Assembly: GCF_024679245.1 (NCBI RefSeq)
Contig: NC_090180.1
Coordinates: 17,174,507-17,238,506, forward strand
Reading direction: 5' to 3'
Length of the DNA stretch: 64,000 bases
From: Pseudorasbora parva
Taxonomy: Eukaryota; Chordata; Actinopteri; Cypriniformes; Gobionidae
Positions 11,888 to 34,700 of this stretch are shown here, piece after piece; positions within the stretch are counted from its first letter, which is position 1, and each line of letters opens with the position of its first letter. The translations under genes were made by a program, and so were the position numbers. Below the pieces are notes generated by a model. It did not search any database. It was not told the origin of the DNA and worked only from the letters and a program-made list of their open reading frames with translations.

Positions 11888-12105
11888 TCTCAGTAACACA
11901 TTATTTTACAGTGTCCTTTTTACATGTTACATGTACTTACCATAGTAATAACAGTTAACTATGCATACACATGCAACTTACCCTCAACCAAACCCTAATT
12001 CTACCGTAACTCTATAGTAAGGATGTTGTTAATTAAAATTACACAGTACTTAAATATGAAATTACGCTGTAACAGTGACAGCTTAAAATAAAGTGTAACA
12101 AAGTT
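11888..12105. repeat. Uninterrupted copy of the repeat split at 8510-9553
   Basis: Shares CAGTGTCC, TGTTACATGTACTTAC and the CAACTTACCCTCAACCAAACCC stretch (read in parts) with the two halves around the Tc1 element, and so gives the reference for the empty site. Confidence 0.55.
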
Positions 12106-12110
12106 GTTTA

Positions 12111-12530
12111 AGTTCACCAAGGCTGCATTAGTTTAATCAAAATTACAGTAAAAACTGTATTAGTGTAAAATATTATTACAATTTAAATAAATAAAAATCT
12201 TTTTTTAAATACGTTAAAATGTAATTTAATCCTGTGATGGCAAAGCTGAATTTTCAGCATCATTAAGCCAGTCTTCAGTGTTACATGATCCTTCAGAAAT
12301 CATTCTAATGTGCTGAAAACAGTGCTGCTTAATATGTTTGTGGAAACCGTGAATTTTTTTTTCTTTTTTTTAGTAGAAAGTAGAAAGTTTAAAATTTAAT
12401 TTATTTGAAATATTGATATTTTGTGACATTATTCCTACTTACTTTTGATCAATTTAATGCATCCTTGCTGAATAAGAGTATTTCTTTCTTAAAAAAATAA
12501 AAATCTTTCTGGACCCACATTTTTTAACAG
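12111..12530 (+). repeat. Abundant cyprinid interspersed repeat, copy 1
   Basis: Contains the blocks AAGGCTGCATTAGTTTAATC, CTGAATTTTCAGCATCATT, CAGTGTTACATGATCCTTCA and AATTTAATGCATCCTTGCTG in order. The same order occurs at 17205-17640, and a short piece at 54061-54126. I recognise this as a very common cyprinid repeat but do not assign a superfamily. Confidence 0.55.
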
Positions 12531-13751
12531 TCTTAGTTTTACTTTGTACTACTGTACTACTTTTTGCATATTTTATCTGACATTTGGACAGTTTTTTTCA
12601 GTCTGCATGCCTTTACATCAGGCCAAGAGTATAATTTCAAATCTCATGTAAAACATGTTTTCTTGCATTGCTAATTTTTTTTGAAGAAACATATTTTTGA
12701 ATGTTATCAGTGTTGTATATGTATGTAAACAACTCACTTAGTGGCGTCATTAAATGTAATTTGCTTTTAAAAAGTCTGTAAAAAAAGAACGTAAAAAACA
12801 AAGTCGAGTAGCATTTTTCACAAGACATTTTTAACAAAGTAGTCAGTGTTCTTTGGGCAACCTTCAAACATGGTGACACTGAGTCTAGAGTCTTGGCTCA
12901 TTGTCCTTTCCTGATCATCTTCCTTTCTCATGTTTCCTATATTTCCTCCTACTGTCCTATCTGATAGAAGTCCAGAAATATATCTTTAAAATAAATTGGT
13001 CAGTTAGTGCGTATATTTCTTCTCCGCCAACGAAAATAGTTCCAAAAGAAGCCAAAGCATCAAGTTTTACGTGTCACCAAGCAACACAAAGACTGAAAGC
13101 CGGACTGGAACAACGTATACGAGCGGAGCGGAGTGAGATTGCCCATTTCCCTCTGAAAAACACTGATACTCTTCTGACTTTCAATAAAACAGCTCCTGGC
13201 TCCGTGCAAATGTGCTCGGCTTTCACTCAGCTCTGCACACAGAAGCATGGACATTGCAAACACAGACAAGTGGAGTGAAACACTGTCACACTCGCTGGCT
13301 AATCTCGGAGGACGATTCGTTTAGAGCGTGCTGCAATTCCATTTTTTCACAAAAGATATACATTGGAAATTTATGGGGCGCTGTAGATCTGGGGAGGGCT
13401 CTGAGAACGGCCGCCCCGCTTAGTGTCATGATACATGCCTGCTGAATCAATGCACTTCTTTTTAATATATCCTGCTCACTTTGCTACTCAAAATAGTCTA
13501 GAAAATCCAGGAAAAAAATATTTTGCTGAATGCTGAACACACTTATGATGTATTAATAGTTCAGTGGATATAGAGGTCTATGTTTGGATGAATATTTTGG
13601 TGGGGCCCTGCCCCGTGCACCTGCCCTTACAGACGAGACATGGTTGCATGAATTACCTATAGCAGATCTATACAGGTGGAATTGGGAAAGGTGGAGAGTT
13701 TCTGAAAGCTCCCTTTAACTTTAACAGCAAATGCTGACCAAGTATTTGAAG
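12531..13751. other. Intergenic, no gene supported
   Basis: Between the converging nmur and cpdp genes. A 125-codon ORF at 12901-13278 has no recognisable domain, no conserved-looking composition and overlaps an opposite-strand ORF. Confidence 0.4.
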
Positions 13752-15587
13752 TAGAGTTGTCAAAAGTACCGACTTTGGTACCAATTCGTACTAAATAAAT
13801 GTCACAATACCAGCATTTCCCTTTTGAACCGATTCTTAAAGGTGCACTATGTAGTATTTTTTATAGTTAAATATCCAAACACCACTAGGCCAGTGATATA
13901 TATTTTGTTCAATTGAGTACTTACAATATCCCAAATGTTTCCAACTATTTTTTGTGAGAAAATTTTAACCAAGGACCCGAGACGTCTCAGCATAGCATTT
14001 GAAGGAGTCACCTTTCAATTGCGTCATATCTGCATTACCCTCGGTTTCCGGTTTTGTTTTATTTGGTAGAAGCGCTTTTCTTTTAGCAGTGTGAAACAAG
14101 TGTCACAGCAGACGCCAAGTTAATGCACAGAGTAATGCCATAAAATAATTTTAAACACACTTAAATGTATCTAAAATGATAAACAGACCTGCATTATACT
14201 CATGACCTGAAAAGCGGAAATAGTGCGGGCGCCCGGCAGCTGTGTCCCGTCCCGTCCCGTCAAAATAAAAGTCCCGGTGCTCGCAAGGCGCTTGTTTATG
14301 TACATCGCTCCAACAGCCGTGCTCAGCTCTACAACACTCGGTCCTACTCTGCTTCACTCTACAGTAACGTTAAAAACCGCATCCATGAACATGATTTCTG
14401 CCGGTGTCCTATTTTCCACCAGCTGTGAGGTGAAAACCACATCTCCCAAGATGCTGCGCTCAGACTTGGCGTCATCAAAGAAACTACGCCTTTGTTTTGA
14501 ATAGGCGCCCTCTAGCGGACGGAAAGTTGCATAGTGCACCTTTAAACACCTCTGACTGGCCATTGTGTTCACATGCTCAATGTCAATGATTGGCTACAAT
14601 GATTACCGCTCTTCACCGAGTGCTTCAATGACGCTCACTCTTCACCGAGCACTTACAAAGATACACATGGTAACATTTCAGCGCAGACGTCTATCAGCGG
14701 ATCCCTAATATATCCGCCTGCTCGCAAACATTCCTGTGCGTATCTGTGTAAGCACTCTGTGAAGAGCGTTAATCATTGTAGCCAATCACAGATTGAGCCA
14801 ATCAGACATATATCAGACACAATGGCCGATCAGAGGTGTTTAAGAATCCATTCAATAACAATCAAAATGCTAGAGGGAAATGCTGATATTGTCACATTTT
14901 TTTACATTTTTTAAATGTCAGCGTATGGAAGTCTATGCACACTATACTCTCTATATGATTCGGATTGCCAATGCCATGTGATTTCAGCAGTTTGGTAGTT
15001 TGGCACACAATCCAAATCATGAATCAATACACTGATTCATGAACGTTTGATTTTTGATTCTTTATTTGAGAATTTATATTAATTATATTCTACCTGTTAG
15101 TGATGTCTTGATAATTTAATGTAGCCTATGTTTAATTAAATCTGTCATAAAAATGACAGCCACTGTGTATAAAGGATTATTTTTCAACAATGAATTGGAG
15201 TAAAAATATAATTTTGTAATTAGATTTAGAAGTTAATGCAAAAACTGCCTTATAGTTTACATGTTTGAATACAATGTGTTATTTGAGTGTTTATTATTAT
15301 ATCTAAAAATAATAGCAACTAAATTTAGGCTTATATTTTGGGCTCTGTTGTTAATATTTTAGTAATGTGCAAGAGCTCCCTATACAGTTTATAGCATTAG
15401 CTTTCACAAACTTTTTTATAATTGAATTTATTTAATGACATGCAGACACAATTTGTTCCGTAAACCACTGTTTAATAAATAAATAAATAAATAAAAAGCC
15501 ATTTTGTAAATCTCCTGTACCGAACCGTAACTTCAAAACCAAGGTACGTATACTGAACCGTCAGTTTTGTGTACTGTTACACCCCTA
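13752..15587. mobile_element. hAT-like element carrying a nested TTAA MITE
   Basis: The left end TAGAGTTGTCAAAAGTACCG and right end GTACTGTTACACCCCTA have partly inverted termini (TAGRGKTGTMA), with the GTACC-rich sub-terminal sequence typical of fish hAT elements. No matching 8-bp TSD is visible, so the boundaries are tentative. It is interrupted at 13836. Confidence 0.45.
13836..14545. mobile_element. TTAA-flanked MITE, 710 bp
   Basis: TTAA at 13836-13839 and 14542-14545; inverted ends AAAGGTGCACTATG and CATAGTGCACCTTT are perfect over 14 bp. A diverged internal relative (CATCATACCCGCC...TTTTATTTTGTAGAAGC) appears near 33370-33420 in fyttd1. Overlapping ORFs are not credible proteins. Confidence 0.75.
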
Positions 15588-15835
15588 ATGAACAACACCC
15601 TTCAGCATTTATTTATCTTAATGCTAATCTCTTTAACATTTACTAATACATTATTAAGATCAGATGCTGGATCTGATATGTTGTGACCTATCATGAACAT
15701 AAATATTTTTATTAAGTAACATTAACAAATGTTAATAATGCAATAAGAATATATTACTCATTGTTAGTTCATATTAGTTAATGCATTAACCAATGGTAAC
15801 AAATGAGCCCTTATTGTAAAGTGTTACCAAAATAT
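15588..15835. repeat. Repeat tail ending in GTAAAGTGTTACC
   Basis: Contains the frequent fish-repeat motif TTAGTTAATGCATTAACCAA followed by CTTATTGTAAAGTGTTACC. Boundaries are uncertain. Confidence 0.4.
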
Positions 15836-16937
15836 GTATAATATGTATTAAAGAAATATCAGAACTGCAAATGCCTGCTCCATCAAAAATAATGAAAAAG
15901 TCAGTTGAGCTGTCATTGCCACTTTAAATAGTAATGACTGTATTAAAATATTTTATATTGTTTTCTATTTGACATCTGCCCTGCTGTTTTGCTTGAAGAA
16001 AAATGTATTTCAAAACCTGCAAGAGTTACACTGTTGAGTCACTGCCTTCATTTGTATAACTTGCTATGAAATATGAAATATCTCTGTCTGACATCTGTCT
16101 GTCTCTATCTTTCAATAGGGTAATTCAATCAAGATTGTAATTTTTTACTTTTAAAAAAGTTCTAAATGTATAAACTGCAAAAATAATTTATCAACTTAAA
16201 ATATCTATTGTCTAATTACAAAAACATTCATTTCGGATTAACATGCAAGAGAATGAGATAAAACAACACAAGTCATATTATAATTTACATTCAGATTGTG
16301 GTGTACATCTTTGGAAGTTAAACCTTACGTAGCTAATACAGATTTAGACACATTGCTCTTCTGGCATTTTGTTGTTAGTACATATTTTTATTTTTTATTT
16401 AAGTTAATATAATAATTTAGTTCTTGTTGCCTCTTAGAAGTTCTCTGAGGCCCCCTAGTGTGACTTGTGTTGATAGCCACTGTTTTAGTAATTTTAAAAT
16501 GTAAGGCACTGTACTGTAGCACAATATGAGATATATTTGTAAGAAAAAAAAAATGTTTTATTTTTGGGTGAAATGACTCTTCCACTACTACACATAAAAA
16601 GGCAGAAAACCAACAGTACAATGTCTATGCAATGCATTAGTGAAGTCCATGTTGCATCATCCCTAGAGGACCTTGTAACATCACATTAGGCCACAATTGT
16701 AGGTCCAATGAGCCATAAAACAAGATTATCAAAAGTAGTACATGTAAACACAAGACTTAAAAACAGACAATAGCCCTTATAACAACAAGTGAAAGAAATA
16801 TAGCATCTTATTAATAAACTTTTAATTAGAAAAGCCCACCCCACTAGAAAAATGTCTTCCAGAAAAACAAGTACAAACATTGAAAACTGAACTTTAAAGC
16901 ATTTCAGTAGCTTTTCAGAATTTGGACTACAATTAAG
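15836..16937. other. Intergenic and cpdp 3' UTR
   Basis: AT-rich. Minus-strand sequence just below 16938 is the 3' UTR of cpdp. TTTATT (AATAAA on the minus strand) occurs near 16557 and 16385, but I cannot tell which is used. Confidence 0.35.
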
Positions 16938-28147
<11,210 letters not shown>

Positions 28148-28775
28148 GATGCCGGTGTAATGTTGTAGAATTCTGTTTGGGTTGCTGATGGCAAGGAGTA
28201 GCGCTCGTCTGCTGTATCTGATGTAGACGCACGTAGAAAAAAAACTACTCATACACAGATAGTCGTCAGATAAAAACAGCAAAGTAATATGCATATGGTG
28301 GATGATGCATAACAAAAATAAAACCTAACAGGAAAAAAAAACATACACTGATTCGCCGAACAACGGCCACTTTTCTCGCGTGTAGTTGGTTTTGTAACAC
28401 CGCTCATTGACCAATGACTGTCATGGGCGGGGCTTATGTGTCTGCGTACCCATGTGTGTACCCAGCGGTTTATAAAATATGTTATTACTTTCGAAAATTC
28501 AAGTACTGTAATTGCCATATAGTACACTAAATACAAATATATGTGTAAAGCATTGCTCAATTTTATTTTGTACAAACTGAGTCCTTGAAATTTCGAAATA
28601 AAACTGCATTTCCCAAGAGCCTCTCCCTTAAGTGCGTAGGTCAGCGCAGGCGCAGACGTTTTGAGTGCTCAATGAAAGCTGGCTAGTTTGCTAGGCTCAG
28701 TTTTCATCTAAGGTTTTGGCATTGTGAAGGCAGTGTGTAATTTTGTTCCATATAATTAACATAGAGAACGGCATA
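28148..28775. promoter_or_regulatory. Head-to-head cpdp / fyttd1 promoter region
   Basis: Only 628 bp separates the divergent start codons. In the middle are CCAAT (28411-28415) and a GC box GGGCGGGGC (28425-28433). On the fyttd1 side are a ZNF143/THAP11-like ACTGCATTTCCCAAG (about 28602-28616) and an NRF1-like GCGCAGGCGCA (28644-28654). On the cpdp side GATGCATAAC (28304-28313) reads GTTATGCATC on the minus strand and is close to a D-box (GTTAYGTAAY), the element reported in light-responsive fish promoters. Motif matches are by eye; the shared-promoter role is inferred from spacing. Confidence 0.55.
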
Positions 28776-31700
28776 ATGAGCAAACCTAGTTTTCAATCGT
28801 TTGGCGGCGGAAGTACGGAATCAGATGGTCTCGATAAGGTTGACATGTCTTTAGGTAATGCTACAGAGAAAACTAGCTTAGCTTGGTTAGCTGCTTAGCA
28901 TTCTGATGTTTTACATGTTATTTATCACAGCTTGATTCGGCGTAAACATTGCAGCAATCACTTGATATTGGAATGTAATACATGTAACGTTAGCACCTTT
29001 CACTGTTTTATTGTATTGAAGCCACTTTTATAGTTCTAGCTTGACTGCGATCAGCTACATTTCATAATTATCAATTATTTAACCAGAATGCTAATTCATG
29101 TTTCCTATGCATATTCATCGTTTTATTGAATCCACCTTCATGTATCATAATTGTGTTTTTGTTTGATTTGCTTGCTGTTAATTTTAGTGTTAAATTAAGC
29201 AGTCAATCACTTTGAATGATGGGACATAAAAATGTAAAATGATATAGTTTGCTTTGCTTATATTTATTACATTCTTATTTCACAGATGATATTATCAGGT
29301 TGAATAAGAAACAGAAACAAATCCAGGGCCATAAGGCAAAACACAGACTCCCTGTGAAAGGTCACTTCACCCAGGGGAAGAAACCTGGGGCTAGACCTGG
29401 AGTGTCATCCAAAAGAGGTCAGAATAAGAATTGTTCTTCTCTTTGTTGAATTGGTAGTCCAAAGTCCCATCTAATTTTATAATTCTATGAAGGCTTGTTT
29501 CGGGCACAAAATAAAGAAATTCATGCAATTGCTAGAAAAGGAGTTCGAAATTTGAGTCACAATTTTTCTGTTGATGAAACCGATTTCTGATATCTCTCCT
29601 CTTTTTAAAACCTTTAAATATGTTTTCTGATGGTATGTTTTAGGATTACAAATTTGACTAATAGCAACAAAATAAATTCACAGTAAATTCATGTTTTAGT
29701 ATGTGATTTAGTTCTGCTAAATCTGATGAGCATCTGCAAATTTTTTGTTTTGGTTTGGCCAGCAGTAGGTGTTGTGAACAAACGCTTCGGTCAAAACCGC
29801 AAGCTTCCACCCGCGGTGGCCAGGCGTCGTGGGCAGGGGGTCATCACTGGTTTAGCGGCGAGAAAAAACGCTGCTCTGCTTAAAGGGATCAGTCCACTCA
29901 ACAGACCTCCCCAGAACAGACCTCCCCAGAACAGACCACCCCAGAACAGACACACTCAGAACAGGACGATGCTGAACAGGCAGATGCCCAGCAATGCAGC
30001 TTTTAACCAGGTATGGAAACTGCTCTTGTACTGAAGGGTGATAATGGTAGAGCGTTATGGTAATTCGTTTTGTGAGGGTCCACTTTCGGCTTAAAAGGTG
30101 ACTTTGTTGTCATGTATGTGTGAATGAATTCAGATGTCACTTTTCGCTTGTCTCAGAGATCTCAGCCATTTGTCCAGCGGCGTGACGCCCAGCGGCGACA
30201 GATGCCTTTCCATAGGAGACCAAACAGACAGATGGACTCCCAGAAATCTCAGGGCTCAGTTTCTCACAGACCCTTTCAGCTACGCAGAAAATGGTGAAAG
30301 AACTTTTCCATCTTTTTTTCTTTAATAACTGAGATTTTTTCTTTAATAACTGAGACTTATGAAAGCACATGTAAAAACATGGTCCAAAAGAAGCCACAAC
30401 ACAACTTTAAAAAAAAAAAAGTCAATACTACATCAATCCTAACAAAATATGCTTTTGTTTTACCCTTGTTCACTATGTTAAGTAGGGAAGGGTATCGTTA
30501 AGGTTTTATTGGTATTACTACTCTTACCGATACTGATTATCGATCTGGTACTTTAACGGTATTCTTTTCGGTTCTTTTTGTTATACTTTTTAAAAAATAA
30601 TAAACAGAAAAATTAAGAACATAATTAACATTGTTTTATAATCTGAAAATGTAAAATATCTATAGCAAAATACAGCAATGTTTGATCAAAATGAACATAA
30701 AACATCTATTTTTTTATGTTTTATATGCATACGATAAGAACAAGAACAAAGAAAGAAAGTACAAACAAAATGTTCAAATAAATATACAATAAAACAAAGA
30801 TACAAATGAAATGCAGTGATTTAATCTCAGGAAGGTCTAACATTAGTCTACTCATGTAATGGTCTACAAAAGACATCTAATAAAGTAATCAAATATGAAA
30901 TAACACTATAGTTGTCACTGTACAAATAATAGATTCATTTTTTTTTAAAGCTGCCAGTATCTATCTCTTCGCCTTTTGTTGTTTGATTCACATTAATTGT
31001 GGGTTATAATCATCACGGTTTATTAGACACTGCCCTTTTAAAGCCGAAAGCCGATCTAATGATATACATTATATTTTCTCCCAACTATTAACACCCATTT
31101 AAGACATAAACAGTGTGTTAGTTAATACTCTCCAAGAGGTCATTTTGACATAGGCTATTTGCTGTGTGCATTTGATGGTTTAGACATGCACATGAAGCCT
31201 TAAAGGGGGGGTGAAATGCTGTTTCATGCATACTGATCTTTTTACACTGTTAAAGACTTGGAATCCCATACTAAACATAGACAAAGTTTCAAAAGTTAAG
31301 GTGGACGTTTGATGGGAGTATTTCTTTGTCAAAAATACTACTTCCGGTTAGTCATAAGTTTCGGCAAGTTTTTTGAGATCATGCGTCCCCTTTGACGTTA
31401 ATGGGGGCGGAATTTCCTTGTATGGGCCTTACGGACAATTCTACCGGAAGCGCGTGAGAGAGAGAGAGGGAGAGAGCGAAAGTAACAGGCTACGCCCATC
31501 AAAGCGCTGGCTTGTAGGATGCTGGACAGGTGATGTGCACATAACAATGTCACCAAAAAAGTGCGTTTTTGGTTGCCAGACCAAGACAGTCCTGCACAGA
31601 TTCGCCAAAAACCCCGCGTTAAGGCAACAGTGGATGTAATTTGCTTTTCCGGATCAGCAACTGAGTTGCGCGAATGTTTATATCTGTTCGCTGCATTTCG

Positions 31701-34700
31701 GTGCCGACTGTTTCATAAACAAGGCCCAGCTCGACGCCGGATTTTCCCAATCGCCTAATGCTGAATGATGGAGCAGTCCCAACGTTAGAAGGGTGAGTGA
31801 GACTGCTTCAAATGTCTGTGTTTTTTTTAGTCCGCTTACTGTCTACACAAACCACGTAAACACACAAACACACGTGCACAACTGCACTTCCCACATGTAC
31901 ACCTTCAAAGACAAAAATACGACGATATAATTCAAGTATAAATATGTAAATAACACAAGCCGCTAAGCATATTATATAGTTAGTGTATAACTTGTACCAC
32001 ATAGAGACGTCCTGCTCTAGTCGTTTTTGCTGCTGCTCCTGTTCAACTTCAGCCTCTGGGTCTGATTCCGGATCATAGATGTATGGCTGTATCTGATTAA
32101 AAGCCATATTTTTATTTTGAATAAAGTTTTTTTCCCGCTGTTGACACAGCTTTACGACGCACTCGACTCAACATAGCAGCAGCGAGCACACGTCATTATT
32201 TAGCTCTGCTCACACGATACGCCCCCACCCGCTCGGCTTTTTTCGGAAAGACTCGGAACAGCGCATCTTTCTTATATAATTATTAAAAAAATAAAGACTT
32301 TTCGGAGATATGCAGGATGCAATGCTACTCTATAGGTACTCAAGATTGACATGACACTGACTGAAACTGAGTGTTTCACCCCCCCTTTAAGTACTATAAT
32401 GTTTGCAAGTTACGGTCGGATTTGAAGCACACGCATAAGCCGCCGTGAAGTTGGAAACTCTTGCGCGGGTTATTTTGCTTTTATTGGTCTATCTTTTTAT
32501 TAACAAACACGTCCCGCAATTAAGCAGCAGTAGAGACTGCATTTTACAATAATCACCGATTGTGCTGTTTCTGACGTTAAGTTTGGGGTATAGGGGGAAC
32601 CAATGCTCAGCGCTGTGAAGGGAAGGAAGTTGTGCAATACAGAACTCGGCAAGTTTTTAATAGTTTTACCTCTTCATCTATTTATAATTCTTGGCAACCA
32701 AAATCTAAAATACAATTAGATTAATATCACAGGCCTGAAGTATAACCAGACTAATCTTTTGTTGGACATCGTCACTTGTTATTCAGGGACGGTCGTCTTG
32801 TTCTCTCTCGCTCACACCGGGGCTCATTTAATACCGGGTCTCGGTACCCATCCCTAATTTTAAGCCTGTTAGTGTTTATAATTTAGACATGTAGGATTGT
32901 TTTAACAGGAAATTTGCACCTTGTCATAAATGGAGAAAAGATTCTCCAGCTACTTTGACATGTGTATGGGGCTGGAGCGGCATGATAGGTTAGTTAGGTG
33001 AGAAATGTTCTGAACCTCTGAAGAATCACTGGTTTTAATGAAACGCTGAACAGAGGGGGGTCTGCTGGCAAAAACTGAACATGATACAACTCGTAATAAA
33101 ACAAGAATCAACAGTGGCCTGGCTTTTCAGAGATGGTGAGAACTGAGGGATTTCAAATGTTGTAAAGGCGATGTGAAAATGGCGTTTTTATTACTCAACG
33201 GGTTAGAAAGTTATTTTATTAAACAAATAAATTGCCACGTGTAGCTCTCAAACAGAAATTAACTTGTGTACTTGCATTGTCCCAAGTGTTTCCAAAAATG
33301 TTTAAATCCAGAGGAAAAAAATATATTTTAACCAGCACACAGGTTGTGTACGTGTGTCGCCTATCAATGACATCATACCCGCCTTGCCCTCGATTTCAAG
33401 TTTTATTTTGTAGAAGCCATGGAAACACCAAAAACACTTTAATACATGATGTTTTATCAGACAGATGAGCAATTGTTTGATTACATTCATTGACAGAAAA
33501 CTAATTTAAAACACAGTTGGTCGTTTTCATGGTTTACCTCGAGTACCATGTTTTACCATGTTTTAAGTGTCTCATAATAGCTACAAAGCAAACACACAGA
33601 GAAGCATCTTAACATAACTTTGAACACACTCAAAATGATGGCTGCATAGTCTACACATGTCCGGAAGAAGTGGTCAATATCTTTGGAAATTCATAAGATT
33701 GTTACGTTGTGGGAAGGGTTGAATAATGAGAGGGCTTGATGACATCCTGATGATATAATTTCATGTTCTTCAAGTTGTCTCAGTGATGTAAAAATGTTTG
33801 TCTTCTGTTGATCATTTCTGCTCTCTACAGGAATGCTCCAATTGCCCAGCAAACCCAGAGAGAAGCACGACAGGCCACTTTCCTCTTCAGAAGAGGACTT
33901 AAAGTAAGAAGCTAGTTATCTTTTCATAAAGATGCTGGCTGATGAGCAGCACAGAAACGAATAACTTTATCATTTCTTGTCACCAGTGCTTTACATTTCT
34001 ATTTAATGACTGCCACCAAATGGTTGCATTTTTCTACCAAAATTTGTGTGCAACTGAATTTTACATCCAGTTGCACGTGCGACCAGTATATTTGAGCTTA
34101 TTCAATATTTCACTCCAATTACATGCTCTTTAGAATGCTATATTTGCTGACGCGACACATGAAATCTATTTAACCAATATTGTCACATTTTTTTATTTGT
34201 TTTAGAGTTCCTATAGAAGTTCATGACTCAAATATAATGATGTCATTTTATTTAAAAAAAGAAACCTGCTCAAACATGCATAATACAAACACAAAACCAG
34301 TGCTTATACTATAGTAGTCATTTAACCATCAGGCTGCGTTATTATTACTGTTTTCACTACAATGGTAAAGTGTACATTTCTTTCTTTGCTGCAAATATGC
34401 CAAACTACACAAGCCAAGCTCTACCTGTTCGCTGTCAGTATTGTTCAACAACTGGTTCATTATATTAAAGGGTAAGTTCACCCAAAAATGAAATTTGTCA
34501 TTCATGACTCACCCTAATTTTGTTCCACACCCGTAAGACCTCCGTTCATCTTCGGAATCATTGATTTATGCCAATGTCACGTGATTTTGAGCAGTTTGGC
34601 ATTTTGACACGCGATCCGAATAATTAATCAATACGCTGATTCATAACCGTTTGAATCTTTATTTAAGGATTGAAAACAAACGCGGAAGAGAAGACAATGC

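Noticed and set aside
12901..13278. 125-codon ORF between nmur and cpdp
   Set aside because: No recognisable domain, opposed by an antisense ORF, no splice or UTR context.
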